NCBI RefSeq assembly: GCF_009759665.1
Contig: NZ_WQNE01000001.1
Span: forward strand, 496,001-560,000
DNA length: 64,000 bases
DNA from: Bradyrhizobium cajani
Lineage (GTDB): Bacteria; Pseudomonadota; Alphaproteobacteria; Rhizobiales; Xanthobacteraceae
Direction of reading: 5' to 3'
The notes below the pieces were generated by a model that had not been told where the DNA came from, did no database searches, and was given only the letters and a program-made list of their open reading frames with translations. Made by a program: the position numbers and the translations under genes. This document shows, in pieces, positions 1-8,110 of the stretch. Numbering within the stretch: position 1 is the first letter of the stretch; every line of letters begins with the position of its first letter.

Positions 1-1
1 T

Positions 2-463
2 CTCGACGCTCGCGTTTGGGCCAGCGACCTGACCGAAGGATGTGTCGAGCTCGCGCGGCGCAATGCCGCGCGTCACGCTCTTGAGTCTCGCCTCGCCGTG
101 CTCCGGGGCGATTTGTTCGGGGCTTTGTCGGGCCTGCAGCTCGAGCGAACGATCGATATGATCGTCTGCAACCCACCCTACATCTCGGAAGCGCGGCTCA
201 AGGGTGATCGCGCTTCTCTACTGATAGACGAGCCGCGCGAGGCATTCGCCGCGGGACCGTACGGACTGAGTATCCATATGCGCGTGGCGAAAGACGCACC
301 TCGGTACTTGCGGCCGCAAGGATTGTTGTTGTTCGAGGTCGGCCGTGGCCAGGATCGGCAAGTGGCAACCCTGCTCGAACGCAACGACGCTTACGAGAAT
401 GTCCGCGTGGTCATGGACGAGACGGGCGCCGGTCGCGTCGTCATGGCCTACGCGAGGGGATAG
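2..463 (+). CDS. HemK/PrmC-like class I SAM-dependent methyltransferase, 5' truncated by window edge
   Basis: The reading frame is open from the first complete codon and ends with TAG at 461-463, so only the C-terminal part (about 153 residues) is here. The motif IVCNPPYIS is the NPPY signature of amino- or nucleotide-modifying methyltransferases of the HemK/PrmC class, where it holds the amide nitrogen that is methylated. Upstream, VWASDLTEGCVELARRN resembles the acidic SAM-ribose loop. The end (LLFEVGRGQDRQVATLL, then GRVVMAYARG) matches the last strands of the fold. PrmC proper modifies release-factor glutamine; the N-terminal domain needed to tell PrmC from other NPPY methylases lies outside the window, so no symbol is given. 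Confidence 0.85.
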   Translation, partial: LDARVWASDLTEGCVELARRNAARHALESRLAVLRGDLFGALSGLQLERTIDMIVCNPPYISEARLKGDRASLLIDEPREAFAAGPYGLSIHMRVAKDAPRYLRPQGLLLFEVGRGQDRQVATLLERNDAYENVRVVMDETGAGRVVMAYARG

Positions 464-536
464 CCGTCTTCCCGCACCTCCCGCCACAATGATGGCTGGC
501 ACCGCACCGTTAGGACTCCGGCTCCCGCTCCCTCCG

Positions 537-552
537 CGCGGGCCGGCCCGCG
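537..552. terminator. 16-bp GC palindrome between convergent genes
   Basis: CGCGGGCCGGCCCGCG is a perfect palindrome between the ends of the methyltransferase (plus) and the HlyD-like gene (minus). Position and strength suit a bidirectional terminator, but there is no T-tract on either side, so intrinsic termination is uncertain. Confidence 0.3.
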
Positions 553-566
553 AAGGCAACGCGTGC

Positions 567-2072
567 TCAGCTCTCCCGCATGCCGCGACGGATCGCGTCG
601 GTGATCGGCTGGGCCAGATAAGCAAGAATCGTGCGTTCACCGGTTGCGATAAGGACGTCGGCCATCATGCCTGGCTTGAGCTTTTCGCGGACCTTGTCGG
701 GGAATTGCGTCACCTGGACCGAGACCTTCACCTCGTAATAGGGTTGATGCGTGGCATCGTCGCGAGTGGCATCTGCCGCGATCGATAGCACCTCCCCAAG
801 AGCGATCGGGGTGGAACGGGCCTTGAACGAGGGAAGCCGCACCTCGGTCGGCAGGCCGAGCTGGACGTGGTTGATGTCGAGCGCCGATACCTTCGCCGCG
901 ACCACGAGCACGTCGTTGTCCGGCACGATCTCCATCAACACATCGCCCGCCTTTATCACGGCCCCGATCGTATGAACCTTGAGGTTCACGATCCGCCCCG
1001 ATCGCGGTGCGCGTACTTCCATCCGGGCGAGGACATCGACGGCGACGCGCAGCTTCTCACGCGCATCGGCAAGCTGGGCACGGGTGTCCGCGAGCTTGCC
1101 GGTCGCTTCCTCCAGCACCTTCTGCCCGACCTGATCGATCTGGAGGCGCGACTCGTCGATGATGCGGCCATAGCGTGCGATGTCGGCCTCATATGCCCCG
1201 ATCTTGCCCTCGAGATCGGCTTTGGAGCGCTCCAGCGTGGCGATGCGTGCGAACGGTACGATGCCTTGATCGGCGAGCGGCTTGAGCTTGTTGTATTCCT
1301 GACTCACGCTGTCGAACTGCGCCCGCGCGCCTTTGTTTTGCGCAATATTTCCCTGGATCTGCCGCTGAGCCTGCGCGATTCGCTCCTCCAGGATCGATAT
1401 CTCGATCTTTCGGGCAGCGCGGCGTTCGTCGAAACGCCGCTTCTGGTCCCCCATTGCGCGCGTTGCGCCGGGATCGGACGTCTTTTGGAGCAGATCGCCC
1501 GGAAACGTGATGCTGTCCTTTCCTTCTGCTTCCGCCTGCAGACGTGCCTCCTCGGCGATCGCCGAGTACACTGCCGAGCGGGCGATCTCCTCTTTGGCGC
1601 GCTCCTGGGTCGGATCGAGCCGCAACAGGACCTGTCCTTCCGCGACATGAGCATCGCCCGTCACCAACAGGTTCTGGACAATTCCGCCCTCGAGGTGCTG
1701 CACCACCTTGCGGTCGCTCTCGACAACGACGGAGCCGGCCGCCACGACGGCACCGTCAATGGATGCGAGGGCAGTCCAACCGCCGAATACGCCAAAGGTG
1801 AGGAAGACGATCAGGAAGCCCCGTCGCGCGGGTGTCTGCCAATCGCCCGACGGCCCCTCATTGTCGCCCGTTGAGGACCCCCGGGACCACAAGGCCGGCA
1901 GTTTTGCCTTTGCGAGCTGGATCAGCGACTTCGTCATCGTTATCGCCTTCTCAAGGAGCTTGCCCGGAACATGCGGCGCCCGTGCCGGTTCACTGGTCCT
2001 GTTGAACTGCTTCAGGATCTCCGCCAATTCGTCGTGAAGAGCGTCCGCTCCCCGCCGCAGCATCTTGTCCAT
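567..2072 (-). CDS. HlyD/PrtE-family type I secretion periplasmic adaptor
   Basis: This is the membrane-fusion protein of a type I secretion system, linking the inner-membrane ABC exporter to an outer-membrane TolC-like channel. A single membrane segment (RRGFLIVFLTFGVFGGW) lies near residues 83-105 after a cytoplasmic N-terminus of about 80 residues. It is followed by a biotinyl-lipoyl-like half (VVAAGSVVVESDRKVVQHLEGG), a long alpha-helical coiled coil (about residues 170-330) and the returning barrel with RAPRSGRIVNLKVHTIG. The C-terminus GERTILAYLAQPITDAIRRGMRES is typical of the PrtE/PrsE branch. The ATG overlaps the stop of the exporter gene as TAATG, which supports the long start and translational coupling. 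An internal ATG (MTKSLIQ) is an alternative. No TolC homologue is in the window. Confidence 0.92.
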   Translation of the reverse strand: MDKMLRRGADALHDELAEILKQFNRTSEPARAPHVPGKLLEKAITMTKSLIQLAKAKLPALWSRGSSTGDNEGPSGDWQTPARRGFLIVFLTFGVFGGWTALASIDGAVVAAGSVVVESDRKVVQHLEGGIVQNLLVTGDAHVAEGQVLLRLDPTQERAKEEIARSAVYSAIAEEARLQAEAEGKDSITFPGDLLQKTSDPGATRAMGDQKRRFDERRAARKIEISILEERIAQAQRQIQGNIAQNKGARAQFDSVSQEYNKLKPLADQGIVPFARIATLERSKADLEGKIGAYEADIARYGRIIDESRLQIDQVGQKVLEEATGKLADTRAQLADAREKLRVAVDVLARMEVRAPRSGRIVNLKVHTIGAVIKAGDVLMEIVPDNDVLVVAAKVSALDINHVQLGLPTEVRLPSFKARSTPIALGEVLSIAADATRDDATHQPYYEVKVSVQVTQFPDKVREKLKPGMMADVLIATGERTILAYLAQPITDAIRRGMRES

Positions 2073-3913
2073 TATTGCCTCGTTGCATGCGCCGAGCGCA
2101 TTTGACTTGAAAGCTGCACGTTACGGTGAGCGCCATCGGCACGATGGTGAGTGTCAGCGGGGTGATGGCGGTCAGCACGACGATGTTCGGCGGACTCGCG
2201 TAAGTCACGTCGCATCGGAGCAACCGTCTGTCCGAGCAGCGCCGGCAGCATTTCCTCGCGCGTGCCGATTTGCCCGAGCCGTCCCTCGTGCATGAACACG
2301 ATCTTGTCCACTGCAGCGAGCAAGTTCGGGCGGTGATTGACAATCACGATAGTCACCTTGTTCTGCCTAAGTCGCTGGATGGTATCGGCCAGTGCGCGAT
2401 CGCCGTCGCCGTCGAGATTTGCATTCGGCTCGTCGAGCACCACCAGCACAGGCCTGCCGAAGAGTGCGCGCGCGAGCCCGATGCGCTGCCGCTGACCACC
2501 GGACAGACCTGCGCCGTTGTCCCCGATCACGGTGTCATAGCCCTTCGGAAGACGCTGGATCATCATGTGCGCCGACGCCAACTGCGCCGCCTCGACGACC
2601 GCCTCGTCGGAGGCGTCGTCGCGGAAACGTGCAATGTTGTCGCGCACGGTACCGGCAAACAGTTCGACGTCCTGCGGAAGGTAGCCGAGGTTCTGTCCAA
2701 GGAAATTGGGATCGAAATGTCTGACGTCGTTGCCGTCGATGCGCACGCAGCCGTGCACCAGCGGCCAGGCGCCGACCAGAGCCCGCGCCAACGACGATTT
2801 TCCAGAGCCGGACTGGCCAACCACGGCGACGACTTCGCCGGGCGCCAGGCGGAACGAGACGTCGGCGATGGCCGGCAATTGCGATCCGGGAACGAGGACC
2901 GTCGCGCCCTCGAGCGAGACCTGCCCCACCAGTGGCGGCAGCCTCGTCGGCCGCCCCTCTGCCGAACGCCCCTCGAGCGCTCGCTTGAGCCGGGCATAGG
3001 CCGTCCGCGCGGCAACGAGCGCCTTCCATTGCGACACCGAAGCCTCCACGGGCGCGAGCGCGCGTCCCATGATCAGCGACGCGGCAAACAGCACGCCTCC
3101 CGAGATTTCCTGCTGGATCGCGAGGTATGCGCCCACTCCCATGATGGCCACCTGAATCGCCATGCGCAGGAATTTCGAGATCGCGAGCAAAGTCCCGCCT
3201 CGCTCTCCCGCCGTCGCGCTTTGCAACAGCGCCTGACCGTGAGTTTCCGCCCAGGCGGCGCGGACCGCGGGTCCCATTCCAAGCGCGCGGATCGCTTCGG
3301 CGTTGCGCAGCGACGAGGTCAAGCGGTCCAGTGCATGAAGATTCTTCGATGCAGCCGCATTCAGCGGCGTCTTCGTGAGACGCTCGTTGAGGAAGGCCAG
3401 CGTCAGGATGATGACCGCGCCGATAAGGGCGACGAGGCCGATCAGCGGATGGAGCAAAAAGCAAATCGCGAGGAAAATCGGCGTCCACGGCACGTCCATC
3501 AGCGATGTGATGACGCCGCCCGACAGCACGTCACGCAAGGTGTCGACGTCGCGCAGCAGCTGAACGTGATGCGAGCTGCTCGTGCTCAGCGCCTGTCCGA
3601 GCGCCGTCTCGAACGCCTCTCCCGAGAGGAGCCGATCGAAGTGAAGTCCGGTTTGCACGAGCACCCGACTGCGAAAATGCTCGAGCGCCGCGTAGCTGAT
3701 GAAGAGAGCGAGCGCGATCACCGTCAGCAGCAACAGCGTCATCCCGTTTCGGCTCGTCAGCACCCGATCGTAGATCTGCATGGTGTAGAGCGGCGAAACG
3801 AACACCAGAAGATTGATGAAGATGGACAGTCCGCCGGCCGCGAGCAGGCCGGGACGTATCCGACGGAAAGCGTCCGCGAGCGCAGACTGTTTTGCCGAAG
3901 CGTGCATGTGCAT
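2072..3913 (-). CDS. PrtD/PrsD-type type I secretion permease/ATPase
   Basis: ABC exporter that recognises and energises secretion of an unfolded cargo. The N-terminal half carries the membrane domain (GLSIFINLLVFVSPLYTMQIYDRVL at the start of TM1-2). The C-terminal half is the ATPase: Walker A GQSGSGKSS (about residue 365), signature LSGGQRQR (about 471), Walker B VLVVLDEP (about 490) and switch His in VNHRP. It lacks the extra N-terminal peptidase-like domain of HlyB, fitting the PrtD branch. I chose the ATG at 3913 (MHMHASAKQ) because AAGGGCGG lies upstream; ATG at 3961 and TTG at 3976 are alternatives. The last 45 or so residues form an unusual Arg/His/Asp-rich tail (DRHHPADTHHRADGAHRN) after the ATPase fold is complete. 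The gene is coupled by TAATG to the adaptor gene downstream. Confidence 0.92.
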   Translation of the reverse strand: MHMHASAKQSALADAFRRIRPGLLAAGGLSIFINLLVFVSPLYTMQIYDRVLTSRNGMTLLLLTVIALALFISYAALEHFRSRVLVQTGLHFDRLLSGEAFETALGQALSTSSSHHVQLLRDVDTLRDVLSGGVITSLMDVPWTPIFLAICFLLHPLIGLVALIGAVIILTLAFLNERLTKTPLNAAASKNLHALDRLTSSLRNAEAIRALGMGPAVRAAWAETHGQALLQSATAGERGGTLLAISKFLRMAIQVAIMGVGAYLAIQQEISGGVLFAASLIMGRALAPVEASVSQWKALVAARTAYARLKRALEGRSAEGRPTRLPPLVGQVSLEGATVLVPGSQLPAIADVSFRLAPGEVVAVVGQSGSGKSSLARALVGAWPLVHGCVRIDGNDVRHFDPNFLGQNLGYLPQDVELFAGTVRDNIARFRDDASDEAVVEAAQLASAHMMIQRLPKGYDTVIGDNGAGLSGGQRQRIGLARALFGRPVLVVLDEPNANLDGDGDRALADTIQRLRQNKVTIVIVNHRPNLLAAVDKIVFMHEGRLGQIGTREEMLPALLGQTVAPMRRDLRESAEHRRADRHHPADTHHRADGAHRNVQLSSQMRSAHATRQ

Positions 3914-4062
3914 ATCCGGGCCGCCCTTGGCCGGGCGGCGGTAAGCGGTTGAAAATTGCATGCGATCGGACGTCAAGACGCCCGCATTTCAACATTCCGC
4001 CGTGCGCGGAATGGCACCCCGCCTCTCGACCGCCCTGTGGTCGCGAGGAACTCCCCCAGATT

Positions 4063-4094
4063 GGACATACGCGCGGCGCACCGCGCGTATGTCC
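4063..4094. terminator. Perfect 14-bp stem, 4-nt loop hairpin between cargo and exporter genes
   Basis: GGACATACGCGCGG (4063-4076) and CCGCGCGTATGTCC (4081-4094) are exact inverse complements around the loop CGCA. The hairpin starts about 26 nt past the stop of the secreted-protein gene (minus strand) and lies upstream of the exporter gene. No T-run follows on the minus strand. It could be a leaky terminator or an mRNA 3'-end stabiliser that lets the cargo be made in excess over its exporter (inference). Confidence 0.6.
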
Positions 4095-4119
4095 TTGTTG
4101 TTGTAGACGACCTACGAGC

Positions 4120-5580
4120 TTACGAGTGCCACGCGTGATGATCGTTGTGGTGAGACATCAGATCAGCAAGATGCGCTGCGAACGAGCCTGTGTCCGACGT
4201 ATCCGCCTGCTCAGATGCTGCATCCGCAGTCGTGGTCGACGTCGCATTGTGACCCCGCCACCAGGAATGATCTCCGGACGCGGACGACGTGGCGGCATTG
4301 ATCCACTGCGAGAAATCGAGCCCACCGCCGCGGTGGCAGTGCCCGCCATCGCCGTCGCTCGTCTGCCAACCGCCCGACCAGTTGCCGCGGTGATGGCCAC
4401 CCCAGCCGCCAGTGTCCGTCGTGCCGCCGGTCGACGGATCCGTCGTTCCGTCCGAGCCCGACACGGGAGGGGTGCTTCCGGTGCTACCGCCAGCGTCGGC
4501 AACCGGCGGCGTCGTGGTGCCGTCCGTGCCGGTGCTACCGCCAGCATCCGCAACCGGCGGCGTCGTGGTGCCATCCGTGCCGGTGTCACCGCTAGCGTCC
4601 GCAACCGGCGGCGTCGTGGTGCCGTCCGTGCCGGTGTCACCGCCAGCATCCGCAACCGGCGGCGTCGTGGTGCCATCCGTGCCGGTGTCACCGCTAGCGT
4701 CCGCAACCGGCGGCGTCGTGGTGCCATCCGTGCCGGTGTCACCGCCAGCATCCGCAACCGGCGGCGTGTCGGTCACCGGATCGGTCACGGGCGGAACGGT
4801 CGTGCCACCCGTCGACGTGCCCTCGCTCGTATTGTGCGCCAGGAACACCTGCTGCAGCTCCGGCGAGCTCTCGAGCGCGGTATCGCCATTCTGCGAACCC
4901 CACGCGTAAGCATAGTCAAACGCCGGATTGGGAACGAGTTCGGCCCAACGATCGATCATTGCCTGCTCTTGCTCGGCAGTGGGCATCACGTGATGGCTGC
5001 CGGTTTCGGTGGTCCAGCCGCCGCCTCCGAAAGCCTGGTAAGCCGGAACGATGGAGTCGAGCGGAATTCCGGCCTGCTCAGCAGCAGCGACGTATTTGTC
5101 GATGGTACTGACGTCGACGTCGGGACGATCGGTCCAAACCGGATACCAATCGAGACCGAAGTAATCGATGTGGGTGTTCTCCTGGTTGTAGCTGTTCATG
5201 TAGTTCGGATCGTCCGCCGACCCCATGTTCATCAGGACGGTGAACGTCTTGGCGTCGGGATCGTGCTGATGAATCCAGTCGGATTCAGCCATCAGATCCG
5301 CGGGGTCGGCTTGCGGTCCCCACTCCCCGGTCATGTCGGGCTCATCCACAAGGTAGAAGCCGAACACTTTCGGATTATTGAGGAAAGGCGTCACCTGGTC
5401 GATGAAGTCCTGAGTCACGCCTTGGTACTGATCGAGCCAGACCAGACCTTGCACACCATCGGGCAGTGCATTCACCTGGTCGACATACTGGACGTCTGCG
5501 AGGTTGAAACCAGCTGCAGCTGGTGCGAAATTACCTTGATCGTCCAGGCCCCCGCCCGCGGCGTAATGTAAGGTAGTCAA
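4120..5580 (-). CDS. Putative type I secreted protein: TIM-barrel glycoside-hydrolase-like domain plus PPVADAGGDTG repeats
   Basis: Probable cargo of the adjacent exporter. The best start is TTG at 5580 (M-TTLHYAAGGG), because AGGAAGGGG lies 6-8 nt upstream; the frame stays open further upstream (to 5865), but that part looks non-coding. This gives 486 residues. No Sec signal peptide is visible, as expected for type I cargo. Residues 1-260 resemble a clan-A-like TIM barrel: LVWLDQYQGV, FGFYLVDEP (79-81 DEP, possible acid/base Glu), HIDYFGLDWYPVW and YAYAWGSQNG on successive predicted strands. A low-complexity stalk of about 5.7 copies of PPVADAGGDTGTDGTTT follows, then a Trp/His/Gly-rich stretch and a C-terminal HLADLMSHHNDHHAWHS, where a secretion signal would lie. 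No RTX nonapeptides are present. The enzymatic function is not established. Confidence 0.7.
   Translation of the reverse strand: MTTLHYAAGGGLDDQGNFAPAAAGFNLADVQYVDQVNALPDGVQGLVWLDQYQGVTQDFIDQVTPFLNNPKVFGFYLVDEPDMTGEWGPQADPADLMAESDWIHQHDPDAKTFTVLMNMGSADDPNYMNSYNQENTHIDYFGLDWYPVWTDRPDVDVSTIDKYVAAAEQAGIPLDSIVPAYQAFGGGGWTTETGSHHVMPTAEQEQAMIDRWAELVPNPAFDYAYAWGSQNGDTALESSPELQQVFLAHNTSEGTSTGGTTVPPVTDPVTDTPPVADAGGDTGTDGTTTPPVADASGDTGTDGTTTPPVADAGGDTGTDGTTTPPVADASGDTGTDGTTTPPVADAGGSTGTDGTTTPPVADAGGSTGSTPPVSGSDGTTDPSTGGTTDTGGWGGHHRGNWSGGWQTSDGDGGHCHRGGGLDFSQWINAATSSASGDHSWWRGHNATSTTTADAASEQADTSDTGSFAAHLADLMSHHNDHHAWHS
4478..4767. repeat. 51-bp tandem repeat, about 5.7 copies, in-frame
   Basis: Seventeen-codon units encode PPVADAGGDTGTDGTTT on the minus strand. 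Copies alternate between AGGDTG and ASGDTG versions in the middle units and AGGSTG at the end, suggesting amplification of a 102-bp double unit. The length is a multiple of three, so changes in copy number keep the frame. Confidence 0.9.
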
Positions 5581-6219
5581 TGATATTCCCCTTCCTGTGT
5601 TGAAACCCCCAGTGACCTTTTGGGTCTGAGCGCCGACAACCGATCGCGCGTCCCACGGCGGTGAACGTATGTTTACGTTTGAGGCAGGAATTTCCGTATC
5701 ATTGGGCGGAACCAAGGGATTGTTGTGCCTAAAGTTTGCACGACAATTCGACGGCGTTTTGCCTCCGATCCGCCGATCGAACTGTTTCAAAAGACGATTC
5801 AACGATCTGCGCGCCGAGGTGACCACCGAGAATCTGGCATAACGCCGGCAAATTGTTTCTGCCAAGGGCAGCGAACGAAGATTGTCTGCGGATTACTCCC
5901 GATGACGGATGTTCTCATCGGCGCGTTTCCGTTGTTGAGTACGAGGTGGCGCCGTTCGGCGGATTGAATTCATTGCGGACCGACTTCGCTATGAATCGGT
6001 ATTGTGGCACCGAAATCGATTTCGGATGCCGGCCCAGGTAGCGCAGCTGCGGAAGAAAGGAATTTTGTCTTAAGCTCCGGGCTGCGTTTCAGCACCATTG
6101 CTGAAGAGCTCTTCTTGCCGAGCGCGCAATCGAATATGCCCCGGTCCAATGCGCCCGTTCGTTTAGTGCCACGCGCTGCCGCGGTTGTTCGAGCAGAATT
6201 GAGCGTTCGCGAGGACACC
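5581..6219. other. Intergenic leader region of the secreted-protein gene
   Basis: Apart from the ribosome binding site AGGAAGGGG next to the TTG start at 5580, I see no coding feature I trust here. The minus-strand frame runs open to 5865 but has no good ribosome site and no family resemblance. The promoters of the secreted-protein gene and of the small gene at 6220 must lie in this stretch; I could not place them. Confidence 0.5.
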
Positions 6220-6423
6220 ATGTCAGGATCGGCCGAGATCGAGCTCAGGTTTCCACCGGGGTCACGAATTCAGGTGAAGCCGGCTGCGGGTCCTCGCTTG
6301 GCTGGAAGGACCGGGACAGTGATCGGGGCTGGATACTACCCCAAGAGCCTGCGCGTGATTTTGGACGGATCGAAGGGTCCAATCACTCTTCATATGATCT
6401 ACGTGACCATGATCGATACGTGA
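6220..6423 (+). CDS. Small hypothetical protein, KOW-like
   Basis: A 67-residue ORF with an ATG preceded by GAGGA about 6 nt upstream. The sequence GSRIQVKPAAGPRLAGRTG, then TVIGAGYYPKSLRVILDG, has the pattern of a KOW/SH3-like barrel: basic strand, Gly turn, TGTV strand, then two short strands. The frame stays open upstream (to 6004) but the SD and the folded pattern favour the internal ATG. Function unknown. It stands alone in a gene-poor region, so a small regulatory or nucleic-acid-binding role is only a guess. Confidence 0.5.
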   Translation: MSGSAEIELRFPPGSRIQVKPAAGPRLAGRTGTVIGAGYYPKSLRVILDGSKGPITLHMIYVTMIDT

Positions 6424-7436
6424 AGCGGCCGCATCCTCCCTCAATTCGGAAGCACGACCGAATAGAACGCGCCACCGAATGCAACGTCACCATGGCGTGC
6501 GACTTCTCTTACTACTCGCAAGCCTCGAACCAGCGAAAGAAGGAGTTGCGACACTCATTGCGGACACAAGATTCAAAGCAACTCTCGGTCGCGGCCGGCA
6601 CAAATGTGGCGGCGCTCGATGACCGCGTCGGCCGCAGGATCGTCGGCGGTCGCCCTGCGAGTTGCCCCCCTTCTGATTTTGCGGCCGCGCTGCCGCCCTG
6701 CGTTTGTTTGGTCAATACGACGACAACTCGGGTGGACGCGCAACGAGAATCCACGCGCGTTCCTTGAGAGGGGACACAGTGGTGAACCCGCGCGGTGCGC
6801 CGATGTGACTACAGCCTTCAAATCGGAAACACAGCTGCCAGGCAGGGGATGCTTCCGCCGCGACTGAGCAAAGCCACGTGCTCACCGCCAAGTCGCACCG
6901 ATCAACCTTGGTCGAGACACCTCGTGTCGGATCAACGCGATCACGTCGGTTCGCCGGCGACTTGGCGAATGATGCTGGCGACTCCGATCGGCGGCCGCCA
7001 ACCAGACACACGGTGCAGCTGCGACTTCGGCACTGCATAGGAGAATTTCAGAAAGGGTCTTTTTAGACGCCGAGGGGGCGATAGATCGCCTGACGACGAA
7101 GCAAGGGAAGATTCTTAAATCAGCGGCTGCGGTCTGCCAGGCCGCCCTCAGGATAGTCCCGATCGCACGCTTCTCGCGCGCACAACATAGCGGGTGCGCG
7201 CAAGATAGCAGGCCTGCGACCGCTTTCCAACTCACGGAATAGGCTCATTCGCCCGCACAACGCATGAAACCTTTTGCGGGCTGGAGTGTTGTTTTGTCTG
7301 TTAGTTTTGGCAGCGTCGCGAACACCTTTGAGAGGGCGTTGCCAAGTTTTCCCGATTTAATTCACATAGGCGAATGTTTTGCCTGGGATCCGCTCGTACG
7401 CTTCCTCCTTTCAGCCAACAACCAGGAGCCCAATCG
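6424..7436. other. Gene-poor stretch of about 1 kb
   Basis: I see no ORF with a believable ribosome site and protein-like sequence in this stretch on either strand. Short open frames exist on both strands but read as Arg/Ser/Pro-rich shadow sequence. No RNA gene, repeat or mobile-element end was recognised. It may be decayed sequence. Confidence 0.4.
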
Positions 7437-7634
7437 GTGGCCGATCCAACGGCATCGCAGAACAGATTTTTCATCCGAATGGGTAGCAGGGGCTGGATGG
7501 TATACGATCGACAGAGGAAAGGTCCGGCGGTGATCGGGTCCGATCTGGCCGAGAATCTGACGAGAGAGCACGCAGAACACGTCCAACGCATGCTGGTGTC
7601 GAGAGAAGGCAGCACCGACGTCCCCAAGCGCTAG
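7437..7634 (+). CDS. Small conserved-looking hypothetical protein (GTG start)
   Basis: A 65-residue ORF: GTG at 7437 with AGGAG 8 nt upstream. The core FFIRMGSRGWMVYDRQRKGP, then SDLAENLTREHAEHVQRMLV, resembles small rhizobial hypothetical proteins with a Trp-Met-Val-x-Asp-Arg strand followed by a helix (recollection of the family, not a search). An ATG at 7374 in the same frame is possible but has no ribosome site. No signal peptide or membrane segment. Function unknown. Confidence 0.5.
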   Translation: MADPTASQNRFFIRMGSRGWMVYDRQRKGPAVIGSDLAENLTREHAEHVQRMLVSREGSTDVPKR

Positions 7635-7999
7635 GAACGGCGACTATCAAATTCGAACCACCTCACGAGCCTGAGTGGATCAGACCATCCGGTATTTGAT
7701 CGCAGGCTGACGCGGCCGGACTTCACCGCTGCGATCACCTTACGTGGGTACGGCGGTCCCGGGGCAGGTACTTCAATCGGTGCGGCTTGCCTCTTCGCGA
7801 CCGCCGTCAAGCGGCGAAGCCGCTGCGCTTATGCGAGATTCCGCTCCAGCCCTTCATCGGCGCCGCGTCCGGCCCAGCCACCGCCTGCCGTTGCAGCCAC
7901 CCCGTGAGGGCAGAGAACATCGCCAGGATACCACGGGCTTCTTGTGCACATGCCAAGCGCCTGAATATTCGAGCGAATTCTAACCCGGTTGCAAGCGCC
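7635..7999. other. Intergenic region upstream of the Zur-type promoter
   Basis: No gene recognised. Short frames on both strands lack ribosome sites and family resemblance. The segment ends at the promoter of the metallochaperone gene. Confidence 0.4.
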
Positions 8000-8030
8000 T
8001 TGACAGACGGCCGACCTTCGGAGATGTAAT
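8000..8030 (+). promoter_or_regulatory. Sigma-70-like promoter of the COG0523 gene
   Basis: TTGACA at 8000-8005 is a consensus -35 element. The best -10 candidate, TGTAAT at 8025-8030, lies 19 nt further and is part of the Zur-like palindrome. The gene starts at 8111, leaving a leader of about 75 nt. Confidence 0.55.
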
Positions 8031-8045
8031 GTTATAACATTACAT
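8024..8045. promoter_or_regulatory. Zur-box-like 22-bp perfect palindrome
   Basis: ATGTAATGTTA followed by its exact inverse complement TAACATTACAT. AT-rich palindromes of the GTAATGTTATAACATTAC type are the Zur binding sites of alphaproteobacteria. It overlaps the -10 region of the promoter for a COG0523 GTPase, a classic zinc-starvation gene, so zinc-loaded Zur would block RNA polymerase (inference from position). Confidence 0.82.
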
Positions 8046-8110
8046 TGCGCCAACCGAGATGCCCAGCCCCAAGCGTCGCCCTATCCCCTTGAAAAGGCTC
8101 TTCGATCTCC

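Noticed and set aside
2270..3952. A 560-codon open frame on the plus strand opposite the PrtD-like gene
   Set aside because: It is the antisense shadow of a high-GC gene: Arg/His/Gln/Asp-rich, no recognisable domain, no ribosome site.
4478..4767. Possible CRISPR array because of regular repeats
   Set aside because: Units are contiguous with no unique spacers, and the period of 51 bp is a whole number of codons in a protein gene.
3892..5571. A 559-codon open frame on the plus strand opposite the secreted-protein gene
   Set aside because: Translates the 51-bp repeat as Arg-rich RNRRRRGAIRAG runs; the minus-strand frame has the coherent barrel and a proper ribosome site.
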